64,000 nt of DNA from Paenibacillus antibioticophila (GTDB lineage: Bacteria; Bacillota; Bacilli; Paenibacillales; Paenibacillaceae), in NCBI RefSeq assembly GCF_000455265.1, contig NZ_HG005144.1, positions 19,140-83,139 on the forward strand. The letters are read 5' to 3'. A model generated the notes under the pieces. That model was not told where the DNA came from and did no database searches. It was given only the letters and a program-made list of their open reading frames with translations. A program made the position numbers and the translations under genes. Within the stretch, counting starts at the first letter, position 1, and each line of letters opens with the position of its first letter. Below are positions 34,479-43,015 of the stretch, in pieces.

Positions 34479-35875
34479 CTCATGCCCTGCGGAGTATCCT
34501 CCAGCAGGATGCCCTGCTCCTGCAGGAGATCGCGGATCTCGTCAGCCCGGGCCCAGTTCTTCTGCTTCCGCGCTTCCACCCGCTCCGCAATCAGCGCTTC
34601 GATCTCTTCGTCAAGCAGCTCCGGCTCTGCCTCGCCAGCAGCGACCCGCAGCACGCCGTTCATCTCCGCAAACAGCTCTGCCGCCGCCTTGAGATCGGAC
34701 GCCTTCACTTCAGCCTGCGCCAGCAGGCCATTGACCTCGCTAACCCAATCGAACAATGCTGTAATTGCATCCGGCGTGTTGAAATCATCCTGCATTTTGG
34801 CATGAAACATGCTGCGGATCGCTTCCAGCTTCTGTGTCCATTCCGGGGTTGCGGCTGCGGCATCATTCATTGCCTCCGCCTCTCGCAGCCGGTAATGCAG
34901 GTTGCTGGCCGCATTGGAAATCCGCTCCGCCCCGCGCACCGCTTGAAGCATCGTTTCTTCCGTAAAGTTAAGCGGGTTCCGGTAATGCGTCGACAGCATG
35001 AAGAAGCGTATCGCTTCCTTCGCATACTGACTGCGCAAATCCTTTACAAGTACACCGTTGCCCAGCGATTTCGACATTTTCTCCTCGCCGATCTTAATAT
35101 ACCCGTTATGCATCCAATAGTTCGCAAGCGGCTTGCCGGTGACAGCCTCGGATTGGGCCGCCTCACATTCATGGTGCGGAAATTGCAAATCCTGACCGCC
35201 GCCGTGAATGTCCAGCGTATCGCCGAGCAAATGACGCGACATCGCCGAGCACTCGATATGCCAGCCGGGACGTCCTGGTCCCCACGGGCTTTCCCAGAAA
35301 ATCTCGCCCGGCTTGGCAGCCTTCCACAGCACAAAATCCTCCGGGCTCTCCTTGCGATCATCCACATCAATCCGAATGCCGAATTGAAGCTCTTCAATAT
35401 TCTGGCCGGAGATCTTGCCGTAATCCGCGAATTTCTTCGTCCGGAAGAAGACGTCGCCTCCATTAGGGTAAGCGTAGCCCTTGTTCTCCAGATCACGGAT
35501 AAATTCGATGATCAGCTCCATGCTCTCGGTTACGCGCGGGTTCGCCGTCGCACGGGGAATACCCAAGCCTTCCAAATCCTCGTAGTACGCTCCGATGAAG
35601 GTCTCCGCGACCTCCGGCACCGACGCCCCCATCTCTTCCGCTTTGCGGATCAGCTTATCATCCACGTCTGTAAAATTGACGACGTAATTTACCTTGTAGC
35701 CCTGATTCTCCAGGTAACTGCGCACCACATCAAAAAAGATCATTGGTCTCGCATTCCCAATATGAACATAACCGTATACGGTCGGTCCGCATACATACAT
35801 TGATACTTGTCCCGGCACCTGACTTTGAAATGTCTCTTTGCTCCGGGTTACGGTGTTGAATATTTGCAGGCCCAT
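34463..35875 (-). CDS. cysS: Cysteinyl-tRNA synthetase
   Basis: Class I synthetase with a zinc-held active site. The 470-residue product has the zinc ligand C29, the HIGH variant HIGN (38-41), WHIECSAM, DLQFPHHECE and the KMSKS loop EKMSKSLGN. Length is normal. It follows cysE by 55 nt and is controlled by the upstream T-box. Confidence 0.97.
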   Translation of the reverse strand: MGLQIFNTVTRSKETFQSQVPGQVSMYVCGPTVYGYVHIGNARPMIFFDVVRSYLENQGYKVNYVVNFTDVDDKLIRKAEEMGASVPEVAETFIGAYYEDLEGLGIPRATANPRVTESMELIIEFIRDLENKGYAYPNGGDVFFRTKKFADYGKISGQNIEELQFGIRIDVDDRKESPEDFVLWKAAKPGEIFWESPWGPGRPGWHIECSAMSRHLLGDTLDIHGGGQDLQFPHHECEAAQSEAVTGKPLANYWMHNGYIKIGEEKMSKSLGNGVLVKDLRSQYAKEAIRFFMLSTHYRNPLNFTEETMLQAVRGAERISNAASNLHYRLREAEAMNDAAAATPEWTQKLEAIRSMFHAKMQDDFNTPDAITALFDWVSEVNGLLAQAEVKASDLKAAAELFAEMNGVLRVAAGEAEPELLDEEIEALIAERVEARKQKNWARADEIRDLLQEQGILLEDTPQGMRWRRK

Positions 35876-35930
35876 GTTCTCTTCCCTTTCTATTATCGAT
35901 TCCTGTGCTCTGTATTTATATGGTCAAACC

Positions 35931-36599
35931 TCAATCCGGCAGTGTCTTCGCGGCTTGTTCCGATGAGCGTTGTTCCTTCAAGCTTCTAAGCTCTTCCTGG
36001 AGCGCTGCAATCTGCTCCTGAAGCTCGCGCATCGTATCGACAACCGGATCGGGGAGCTGATGGCTCAGGCGGTCCAGACGCTTGCCACCCTGACGAACAA
36101 TCTTGCCCGGGATACCGACCACCGTGCTGCCGGCAGGAACCTCCTTCAGCACAACCGAGTTGGCTCCAATATTGGACTGGTCTCCGACAGTGAACGACCC
36201 GAGAATCTTGGCGCCGGAGCCGATGACGACATTATTGCCGATCGTCGGATGACGCTTCCCTTTCTCCTTGCCGCTCCCGCCCAGGGTTACTCCCTGATAG
36301 ATAACCACATCATCTCCGATTTCGCAAGTTTCGCCAATGACGACCCCCATGCCATGATCAATGAACAGCCGTTCCCCGATCACTGCGCCGGGATGAATCT
36401 CGATCCCCGTAAAAAATCTGCTGACCTGAGACACGATACGCGCAAGTGTATACCAACGCCGGTGATAGAGGAAATGCGCAATCCGGTGGCTCCAAATGGC
36501 GTGCAGACCGGAGTAAGTAAATATGACCTCAAATCTGCTTCTGGCAGCCGGATCATTCTCAAAGACCGCCCGAATATCCGATTTCATTCTCTTGAACAT
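35931..36599 (-). CDS. cysE: Serine O-acetyltransferase
   Basis: Makes O-acetylserine for cysteine synthesis. The 222-residue product has the N-terminal helical domain and the left-handed beta helix with the active-site DHGMGVVIGETCEIGDDVVI, QGVTLGGSGKEKGKRHPTIG and GANSVVLKEVPAGSTVVGIP. GGGGG precedes ATG at 36599. It is the first gene after a Cys T-box and directly precedes cysS. Confidence 0.96.
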   Translation of the reverse strand: MFKRMKSDIRAVFENDPAARSRFEVIFTYSGLHAIWSHRIAHFLYHRRWYTLARIVSQVSRFFTGIEIHPGAVIGERLFIDHGMGVVIGETCEIGDDVVIYQGVTLGGSGKEKGKRHPTIGNNVVIGSGAKILGSFTVGDQSNIGANSVVLKEVPAGSTVVGIPGKIVRQGGKRLDRLSHQLPDPVVDTMRELQEQIAALQEELRSLKEQRSSEQAAKTLPD

Positions 36600-36854
36600 A
36601 GGCTCCCCCTCTTTCTGCCTCGTCTCTCAGTACACGCTCTCCCAAAGTCTTTTCGAACAATTTGTGCAGTAATATAAACCGAACCAATAGCTGATTGCTG
36701 GACAACCTTGATGATTAATTGCAGAAAGTACAACTAAAATCCTCGCCATTTCTTAACTTCATAGGTTGGTTCAACCCTCGTTCTCTCAGCCTTATAAAAG
36801 GTGGTTTTTGGTTTCTCACATTTCGCAAGCTCAACTGGCTAAAACCGTAAAAAG

Positions 36855-37193
36855 GCGCCCCTGCAGCCTTCGCTGCAGAGACGCCGGTTTGCGTGGTCCC
36901 ACTCTGCTTTGGATGAAATCCTTCCGTACATCAATGACTTCATGCCGTTAAATATCCGGCACAAGCATCGGAGTCAGAGGACCTCTCCCTTGTTCATCCT
37001 TAACGCGGACAATCGTCAGAAATTATAGGGTGTCCGAAGAAAGATACCACTAAATCTGCAGCTCCCGGGTGCATTTCCACTGTTCGCAAGGAGATAACTC
37101 TCAGCTGCGGGTACAGCTCGTTCTCCTGTATCCACCGTTATCCTCTCTGGGCCATGCGGTTCATTCAGCGTACTTCTCCCGTTCAACGCCTTT
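36855..37193 (-). promoter_or_regulatory. Cysteine T-box riboswitch upstream of cysE-cysS
   Basis: On the minus strand the leader has the Stem I base AGAAGTACGCTG, a specifier TGC (Cys) at 37071-37073 within AAATGCACC, and near the 3' end the T-box sequence AGTGGGACCACGCA (36891-36904), one base from the TGGNACCGCG consensus. It is followed by a terminator stem GGCGTCTCTGCAG / CTGCAGGGGCGCC (36855-36886) and a T run. Uncharged tRNA-Cys would pair with the specifier and the T-box and prevent termination, raising cysE and cysS. No other gene lies between gltX and cysE. Confidence 0.85.
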
Positions 37194-37210
37194 ATTTGCT
37201 TATAGAGGTT

Positions 37211-37280
37211 GTTCGAAAAGTCATCTTTTGATCACGAAGTCGGTGCTGAAAAGCTGACCTTTTGAACGCACACTTATATA
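37211..37280. repeat. Inverted-repeat element between gltX and the T-box
   Basis: The arms GTTCGAAAAGTCA (37211-37223) and TGACCTTTTGAAC (37255-37267) are inverted, with one mismatch, around a GAAGTCGGTGCTGAAAAGC-like centre. The right half is a copy of 26721-26760. Confidence 0.6.
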
Positions 37281-37378
37281 CCTAAATTATATCCTAACTT
37301 TCTATACCTGTTGCTGTATCTGTATCTTACCCGATCATCTGTCAGATTGACAACAGCCGATTTATCTCAGCTATGCTG

Positions 37379-38839
37379 TTAAGCCCCGCGAACCTGACTC
37401 TTCAACCGGTCCATCGTGCGGTCGCGGCCCAGCAGGTAGATGCTCTTATTGAGATCCCGCCCATGGGTCTGCCCCGTCAAGGCCACACGGATCGGCATAA
37501 AGAGCCCTTTCCCCTTCACGCCGGTCTCCTTCTGAACTTCCTTGATCCAGCCGGCAATCGTTTCCGGCGAGTATTCGCTTCCGGCTTCAACCTTCCCAAG
37601 GAAAGCAGACAGCACTTGCGGAACCTGCGGCTCAGCAAGAATACCGGCAGCCTCTTCATCCAGCTCCAGGTGACTGCGGAAGAACATATCCGACAATTCG
37701 ACGATATCGGAAGCGGATACCATCTGCTCCTGATAGAGCGCTACTAGCGTCTTCGCCCATGCTTCCTGCTCTGCAGTTAATTGGGCAGGAAGGCGGGACG
37801 CCGCCTGCAAATGAGGGATGGCAAGCGCAGCAATCCGATCCGGATCCGCATTCTTGATATAGTGGTTATTCAGATGTGCAAGCTTGTTCTTGTCGAACAC
37901 AGCCGGGCTGCGGGACAACCGATTCGCGTCAAAGATGGAAATCAACTGCTCCTTGGAGAAGATTTCTTCTTCCCCTTCAGGCGACCAGCCTAGCAATGCG
38001 ATAAAATTAAACAAGGCCTCCGGCAAATAGCCAAGCTTGTCATACTGCTCAATGAACTGAATCACGCTCTCGTCGCGCTTGCTCAGCTTCTTGTGGTTAT
38101 CTCCGACAATCAGCGTCATATGACCAAACACCGGAGGCTCCCAGCCGAACGCTTCGTAAATCATAAGCTGCCGCGGTGTATTCGAGACATGATCCTCGCC
38201 CCGCAGCACATGCGTAATCTTCATGAGATGGTCATCCAAGGCTACGGCAAAGTTATAGGTAGGGATGCCGTCCTTCTTGACGATTACAAAGTCGCCGCTA
38301 ACCTCGGATTCGAAGGTAATGCTCCCCTTCACCAGATCATCGAAGGTATAGGTCCGTCCTTCCGGTACGCGGAAGCGGATGCTTGCTACCCGACCTTCCG
38401 CTTCAAAGGCTGCGCACTGCTCGGGCGTCAGATCCCGATGCTTGCCGGAATACCGCGGCTGTTCCCCGCGGGCAATCTGCGCTTCCCGCTCTTGCTCCAG
38501 TTCCTCTTCCGTACAATAACACTTGTAAGCCAGACCGCGGTCCAGCAGTTCCTGCCAATAGGTCTTGTAAATATCCAGACGCTCGGTCTGGCGGTAAGGT
38601 CCAACCTCTCCGCCGACATCCACGCTCTCATCCCAATCGATGCCAAGCCACTTCAAGTAGGTAAGCTGACTCTCCTCGCCACCCTCGATATTCCGCTTCA
38701 CATCCGTATCCTCAATGCGGATAATGAATTTGCCGCCATGATGTCTTGCGAACAAATAGTTAAACAATGCCGTTCTGGCATTCCCGATATGTAAATGCCC
38801 TGTTGGACTTGGGGCATACCGTACACGAATCTCAGTCAT
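37379..38839 (-). CDS. gltX: Glutamyl-tRNA synthetase
   Basis: Class I synthetase; Firmicutes homologues often charge both tRNA-Glu and tRNA-Gln, the latter corrected by GatCAB. The 486-residue product has APSPTGHLHIGNARTALFNY with HIGN at 17-20 and the KLSKRDES loop, normal length. The start overlaps the ispF stop by one base, so translation is coupled. Confidence 0.97.
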   Translation of the reverse strand: MTEIRVRYAPSPTGHLHIGNARTALFNYLFARHHGGKFIIRIEDTDVKRNIEGGEESQLTYLKWLGIDWDESVDVGGEVGPYRQTERLDIYKTYWQELLDRGLAYKCYCTEEELEQEREAQIARGEQPRYSGKHRDLTPEQCAAFEAEGRVASIRFRVPEGRTYTFDDLVKGSITFESEVSGDFVIVKKDGIPTYNFAVALDDHLMKITHVLRGEDHVSNTPRQLMIYEAFGWEPPVFGHMTLIVGDNHKKLSKRDESVIQFIEQYDKLGYLPEALFNFIALLGWSPEGEEEIFSKEQLISIFDANRLSRSPAVFDKNKLAHLNNHYIKNADPDRIAALAIPHLQAASRLPAQLTAEQEAWAKTLVALYQEQMVSASDIVELSDMFFRSHLELDEEAAGILAEPQVPQVLSAFLGKVEAGSEYSPETIAGWIKEVQKETGVKGKGLFMPIRVALTGQTHGRDLNKSIYLLGRDRTMDRLKSQVRGA

Positions 38840-39354
38840 TACAATCCCCTCCCGGTAATCTCGCTATTCGATGATAGCATATCGGAAACCAGGCATACAA
38901 TAGCCTGCGCAGCAATCCCCTCGCCTCTTCCGGCGAAGCCAAGATGCTCCGTTGTCGTTGCCTTCACGTTCACCTGCTGTGGTGAAGACTCCAGGGCTCC
39001 AGCGATAATCTCTACCATCTGCGGGATATAAGGCGCCATCTTCGGAGCCTGTGCAATAATGGTTGCATCCAGATTGCCGAGACGGTAGCCCCGCTTCTTG
39101 GCCATTTCCCATACCCGCTGAAGCAGCACCAGACTGTCAGCATCCTTATATTCGGCATCCGTATCTGGAAAGTGCCGGCCGATATCTCCTAGCGCCAGTG
39201 CTCCCAAAATAGCATCGCTCACCGTATGAAGCAGCACATCGGCATCCGAATGTCCGAGCAGACCCTTTTCATAAGGAATATGAACACCGCCGATAATACA
39301 TGGTCTGCCTTCAACCAACTGATGCACGTCGAAACCTTGTCCCACTGCGATCAT
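38839..39354 (-). CDS. ispF: 2-C-methyl-D-erythritol 2,4-cyclodiphosphate synthase
   Basis: Fifth enzyme of the MEP isoprenoid pathway. The 171-residue product has the metal ligands D9 and H11 (GFDVHQL) and H43, and GHSDADVLLHTVSDAILGAL. It is about 12 residues longer than usual at the C-terminus. It overlaps ispD by 4 nt (ATGA), consistent with translational coupling. Confidence 0.97.
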   Translation of the reverse strand: MIAVGQGFDVHQLVEGRPCIIGGVHIPYEKGLLGHSDADVLLHTVSDAILGALALGDIGRHFPDTDAEYKDADSLVLLQRVWEMAKKRGYRLGNLDATIIAQAPKMAPYIPQMVEIIAGALESSPQQVNVKATTTEHLGFAGRGEGIAAQAIVCLVSDMLSSNSEITGRGL

Positions 39355-40082
39355 GAAACGTCCTCTCCCTCTTTCGATTCATTCATCTCTCTGAGAATGG
39401 ACTCGGCAATACCGAGATCCTCTGGCGTAGTAATCTTGATATTATGATATCCGCCTTCAACCACCTTGACGGCCTTACCCATCCGCTCCACGAGCGAAGC
39501 ATCGTCCGTCCCCGTGAAGCCCTCGGACTCAGCCTGCTTATGGGCAAGCAGCAGGTCAGACCGCCGGAAGGCCTGCGGCGTCTGAATCGCCCACAAGCTG
39601 CGCCGGTCCGGCGTCGCCGTTACATAACCTTCTGCATTCACCTGCTTGACGGTATCCTTGACAGGTACGGCCAGTACGGAAGCGCCATATTCGACCGCTG
39701 CCTTATAGCAGGAAGTTATCTCTCTGCTCGTGACAAAAGGGCGGACGCCGTCATGCACCAGTACCCAGGGGGCGGATAATTCCGCAAGTCCCTGGTATAC
39801 GGAGTGCTGACGCTCGGCGCCGCCCGGTATAACCTTTATCTGCTTCGTGAAGCCGTACTCGGCAATCCAGGCCTTGCAGCGATCCACATCCTGCGCTCCT
39901 GTTACCAAGACGATCTCCTGAATTAGAGGATGGCGGTCAAATACCGCCAAGGTATGGACGATGATCGGCTTGTCCTCAAGCATGAGGAACTGCTTGCTCT
40001 CCTTCGTCCCCATCCTGCTGCCCCGTCCGGCAGCCACAATAACCGCACCGGCGTCCGCCGCAGGAAAATATTCGTTCTCCAT
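39351..40082 (-). CDS. ispD: 2-C-methyl-D-erythritol 4-phosphate cytidylyltransferase
   Basis: Third enzyme of the MEP pathway. The 243-residue product has the nucleotide-binding AGRGSRMGTKESKQF, the VHDGVRPFV motif and TPQAFRRSDL, typical of IspD. It precedes ispF with a 4-nt overlap and follows the PIN/TRAM gene. Confidence 0.96.
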   Translation of the reverse strand: MENEYFPAADAGAVIVAAGRGSRMGTKESKQFLMLEDKPIIVHTLAVFDRHPLIQEIVLVTGAQDVDRCKAWIAEYGFTKQIKVIPGGAERQHSVYQGLAELSAPWVLVHDGVRPFVTSREITSCYKAAVEYGASVLAVPVKDTVKQVNAEGYVTATPDRRSLWAIQTPQAFRRSDLLLAHKQAESEGFTGTDDASLVERMGKAVKVVEGGYHNIKITTPEDLGIAESILREMNESKEGEDVS

Positions 40083-40131
40083 GATTGTTAAGCCTCACCT
40101 GTCAAAATGTCATTACCCCCATCATACCTAA

Positions 40132-41220
40132 TTATTGGGCTTTTTCCAACAGTTTCGGCTTGGCAAAGATCATCCGTCCCGCCGAGGTTTGCAGTACACT
40201 GGTTACCAGCACTTCCGTAATGGAGCCGATATAATCTCGCCCGCCCTCCACGACAATCATGGTGCCGTCATCCAGGTATGCAACCCCCTGTCCATGCTCC
40301 TTGCCATCCTTGATGACCTGAACCATGATCTCCTCGCCCGGCAGGACCACCGGCTTCACTGCATTGGCCAGGTCGTTGATATTCAACACGGATACACCTT
40401 GGAGTTCGCATACCTTGTTCAGGTTGAAATCATTGGTGACCACCTTGCCCTGGAGCACCTTGGCCAGCTTGACAAGCTTGCTGTCCACCTCGGAGATTTC
40501 TTCGAAATCCCCTTCATAGATCATCACCTTCACATCCAGCTCCTTCTGGATCTTGTTCAGGATATCCAGCCCTCTGCGCCCGCGATTACGCTTAAGCAAG
40601 TCCGATGAATCGGCGATATGCTGCAGCTCCTCAAGCACAAATTCGGGGATTACAATTGTTCCTTCTATAAATCCGGTCTTGCAAATATCTGCAATCCGGC
40701 CATCAATGATGACGCTTGTATCCAAAATTTTGTGCTCCTCGAACCTGTACGTTTCTTCTGTGCTTGCGCTTCCCCATTTTCCCGAAATCCATAATGAGGA
40801 TAGCTCTTCCTTTTTGGCCAACCCAACACAGAGCCCTATATAACCGAGCAGCATGGATACCGCGAACTGAAGAAACCCCGCTAAACTCCCCAATCCGGCT
40901 AGAATAGGGTAGACCATTAATGATAGAAGAAGTCCCGCAGTCAATCCGGCCGATCCCGCCGCCATATCCTTCATCGGAATCTGTGTCAGAGCGGATATTC
41001 CTTGCTTCACCTTTGAGGACAATATCTCAAACGATAGCGAATAAACAAACAAAAACAGGCATGCGCCTGCCGCCGCCAGCAGCAGTTGTGCTACAATCGG
41101 ATGCATCATCATGAACCAGTCTCTCAACGGACGGGGAAAAAAGCCTGCCGCCCCCTCCAGTGTATAACCGAACCATGCCCCGCATACGCCGGCCAATATT
41201 CTTACATAACGTTTCAGCAT
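40132..41220 (-). CDS. PIN and TRAM domain membrane protein (YacL-like)
   Basis: The 362-residue product has an N-terminal membrane domain of four hydrophobic segments (about 1-125), a PIN nuclease domain (about 165-280, with ILDTSVIIDGRIADICKTG and NDFNLNKVCEL) and a C-terminal TRAM RNA-binding domain (about 290-345, GVAYLDDGTMIVVEGGRDYI). It matches Bacillus YacL and may be an RNase, though its substrate is not established. ATG at 41220 has GGAGG 11 nt upstream; an upstream GTG overlaps that site. It precedes ispD. Confidence 0.9.
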   Translation of the reverse strand: MLKRYVRILAGVCGAWFGYTLEGAAGFFPRPLRDWFMMMHPIVAQLLLAAAGACLFLFVYSLSFEILSSKVKQGISALTQIPMKDMAAGSAGLTAGLLLSLMVYPILAGLGSLAGFLQFAVSMLLGYIGLCVGLAKKEELSSLWISGKWGSASTEETYRFEEHKILDTSVIIDGRIADICKTGFIEGTIVIPEFVLEELQHIADSSDLLKRNRGRRGLDILNKIQKELDVKVMIYEGDFEEISEVDSKLVKLAKVLQGKVVTNDFNLNKVCELQGVSVLNINDLANAVKPVVLPGEEIMVQVIKDGKEHGQGVAYLDDGTMIVVEGGRDYIGSITEVLVTSVLQTSAGRMIFAKPKLLEKAQ

Positions 41221-41359
41221 GTTATTCCTCACCTCCTAATTCTTTTTTCATTACCAGTATGATCCAATTTTTGACGTTGTAATCCGGGGCGGAGAACATT
41301 TTTTTGAACCGGTTTCTGATGTTGGCATGATCGAATTACAGACGCGGCGGGATTTCTGG

Positions 41360-41389
41360 TTGATTACGTAGGAAAGAGTGGCATATAAT
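41360..41389 (+). promoter_or_regulatory. Sigma-A-type promoter for the 41424 gene
   Basis: TTGATT (41360-41365) and TATAAT (41384-41389) are 18 nt apart and about 35 nt before the plus-strand gene at 41424. Confidence 0.7.
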
Positions 41390-41423
41390 GGAGGCAATTC
41401 AAATATGTTGAGGTGGATGGAAA

Positions 41424-41819
41424 ATGAGCGCATCAAGTCTACAAGCATTTCAGGATCAAGTATCGGAATTGTTGCTCCGTCACCGTAGTCTGCTGGATGT
41501 GATGTCCAAAATGGGACAAACTAATACAGCGGCCGTCCGTTCGGTAACCAAAGCGGTCACTGAATGCGGATGTGTCGAATTGCATGCCACCAAGCAGGAA
41601 TTCGTTTCGGGTATTGCTCTGGAAGAAGCCAAGGAGCATATCAAGCATCATGTTCACGGAGAGCTGTGCGAGAACTGCCGGGATGCCGTGATGAATGAGC
41701 TCGGACGAAGCCTGTTCTATATGTCCGCTCTTGGTAATTTGCTCGGATTTGAGCTAGAAGAGGTGCTGCAGCGGGAATCCCAGAAATGTTCTACCTTAGG
41801 TTTTTTTAATATGTCCTAG
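41424..41819 (+). CDS. Small helical cysteine-containing protein, MazG-like C-terminus
   Basis: The 131-residue product (MSASSLQAFQDQVSELLLRH) is all-helical by composition. A CGC and a CENC cysteine group near residues 48-50 and 82-85 suggest metal binding. Its C-terminal segment NELGRSLFYMSALGNLLGFE resembles the conserved helix of MazG-type NTP pyrophosphohydrolases (ELGDVLF...LA..LG), but key acidic motifs are not evident, so the function is not assigned. A GGTGG site and a promoter lie upstream. It is on the opposite strand to the core genes. Confidence 0.68.
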   Translation: MSASSLQAFQDQVSELLLRHRSLLDVMSKMGQTNTAAVRSVTKAVTECGCVELHATKQEFVSGIALEEAKEHIKHHVHGELCENCRDAVMNELGRSLFYMSALGNLLGFELEEVLQRESQKCSTLGFFNMS

Positions 41820-41943
41820 TTCAAATATCAAAAAAAGAGGCTATCTCAAAGGTTAACGTAGCTGGCAGCTTCCTTGAACGGCGCTGCGACTTTGTGAGGT
41901 GCAGAAAAAGGCGCTAGAATGCACGATAATTACTGGCGTGGGA

Positions 41944-42140
41944 GCTCATATGGCGAATTTAGTGCAGAAAGGCATTATAATTGCTGATGCAAGCGCTCGT
42001 ACGGTAAATTTAGTGCAGAAAAGCAATATAATTGCTGGCGCAGACGCTCGTACGGTGAATTTAGTGCAGAATGTCACTAAAATTGCTACCGTGGGGGCTC
42101 ATGTGGCGATATAAGTGCAAAAAAGCATTAAAATGAGTAG
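41944..42140 (+). repeat. 51-bp tandem repeat, about four units
   Basis: Unit starts at 41944, 41995, 42046 and 42097 are exactly 51 nt apart. Each contains GCTC[A/G]T, then AATTTAGTGCAGAA and ATTGCT. A partial, looser unit precedes it. The period is a multiple of three and the plus strand stays open from about 41899 to 42114 with a 17-residue repeat (ARTVNLVQK and so on), but no ribosome binding site or homology supports translation. Confidence 0.8.
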
Positions 42141-42144
42141 ACGC

Positions 42145-42224
42145 AAAAAGTTGGACGGAAAACGGACTCTTACGTTTTCTCGCCCAACTTTTTATTTGGG
42201 GGACTGATTGAACAGTCCCTTTTT
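42145..42224 (+). repeat. Two-hairpin repeat module, copy 1
   Basis: Hairpin 1 (42145-42193): AAAAAGTTGGACGGAAAAC paired with GTTTTCTCGCCCAACTTTTT. Hairpin 2 (42200-42219): GGGACTG paired with CAGTCCC, followed by TTTTT. Copy 2 is at 58322-58398 on the other strand. Each copy lies downstream of a gene in the same orientation, here the 41424 gene, so it may act as a terminator. Confidence 0.78.
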
Positions 42225-42235
42225 GATTGCATTTA

Positions 42236-42967
42236 TTAACGCTTCGGCCTGTAGATTCGCTCAGGGTCTTCATCCTCACGGCGTTTGCGGCGCAGCAGCT
42301 TTCTGATATTCTGCCTCAAACCATACCCTGCATAGAGTACCAGCGGTACAAAAATCAGCTTGGAAATCTGTTCGGGAAAGATCACCGCGATCATCACGGC
42401 CAGAAGGACCACAAAAGGAGTAAAGATAAGAGCTTTCTTGGGTAAACCCACCTTCTTGAAGTTCGGATATTTCACCGAGCTGACCATCAGGTAAGACAGC
42501 AAAATCATAGAAATCATCAAATAAAGTGCGGAAATATCTTTGCTGAATAAGGAAAGCGTAGCGACTACACCGCCTGCGGCGGGAATCGGCAGTCCAATGA
42601 AATATCCCGGGATTCCTTTATGAACGTTGAATCGGGCAAGCCTCAAGGCTCCACACATCGGAAACAGTGCCGTAACCACCCAGACTAATCCGGTCTGCGG
42701 CAGACTCTGGAATGAAATCAGATACATAATGAGTGCCGGTGCTACGCCAAATGAAATGATGTCTGATAAGGAATCAAGCTGTTTGCCGAATTCGCTCGAA
42801 CAATTCAAGGCTCTGGCGACACGTCCATCCAGGCCATCCAGCAGCATAGCGACAATTACCATGATGGCAGCAAGACTGTACCTGCCGTCAAGAGCCAGCA
42901 TCATGGCCAGCATTCCGAGAAACAAGTTACCAAGGGTAAACAGGTTCGGAATTGATTTTGTAATCAT
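42236..42967 (-). CDS. pssA: CDP-diacylglycerol-serine O-phosphatidyltransferase
   Basis: Membrane enzyme of phosphatidylserine/phosphatidylethanolamine synthesis. The 243-residue product has the CDP-alcohol phosphotransferase motif DG-x2-AR-x8-G-x3-D-x3-D at 47-69 (DGRVAR...GKQLDSLSD) and about six hydrophobic segments, ending in a basic tail. It lies just beyond disA. Paenibacillus and Bacillus both make phosphatidylethanolamine by this route. Confidence 0.93.
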   Translation of the reverse strand: MITKSIPNLFTLGNLFLGMLAMMLALDGRYSLAAIMVIVAMLLDGLDGRVARALNCSSEFGKQLDSLSDIISFGVAPALIMYLISFQSLPQTGLVWVVTALFPMCGALRLARFNVHKGIPGYFIGLPIPAAGGVVATLSLFSKDISALYLMISMILLSYLMVSSVKYPNFKKVGLPKKALIFTPFVVLLAVMIAVIFPEQISKLIFVPLVLYAGYGLRQNIRKLLRRKRREDEDPERIYRPKR

Positions 42968-43015
42968 CTTTTCACCTCATAGAAATTCAGGTAACATCAC
43001 TTGATTGTAGGGAAT

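Noticed and set aside
36640..36670. Third copy of the GTTCGAAAAGTC repeat near cysE
   Set aside because: Only about ten bases match, too short to distinguish from chance.
41899..42114. 71-codon repeat frame as a real gene
   Set aside because: Periodic sequence follows from the tandem repeat; no ribosome binding site or homology. It is reported as a repeat.
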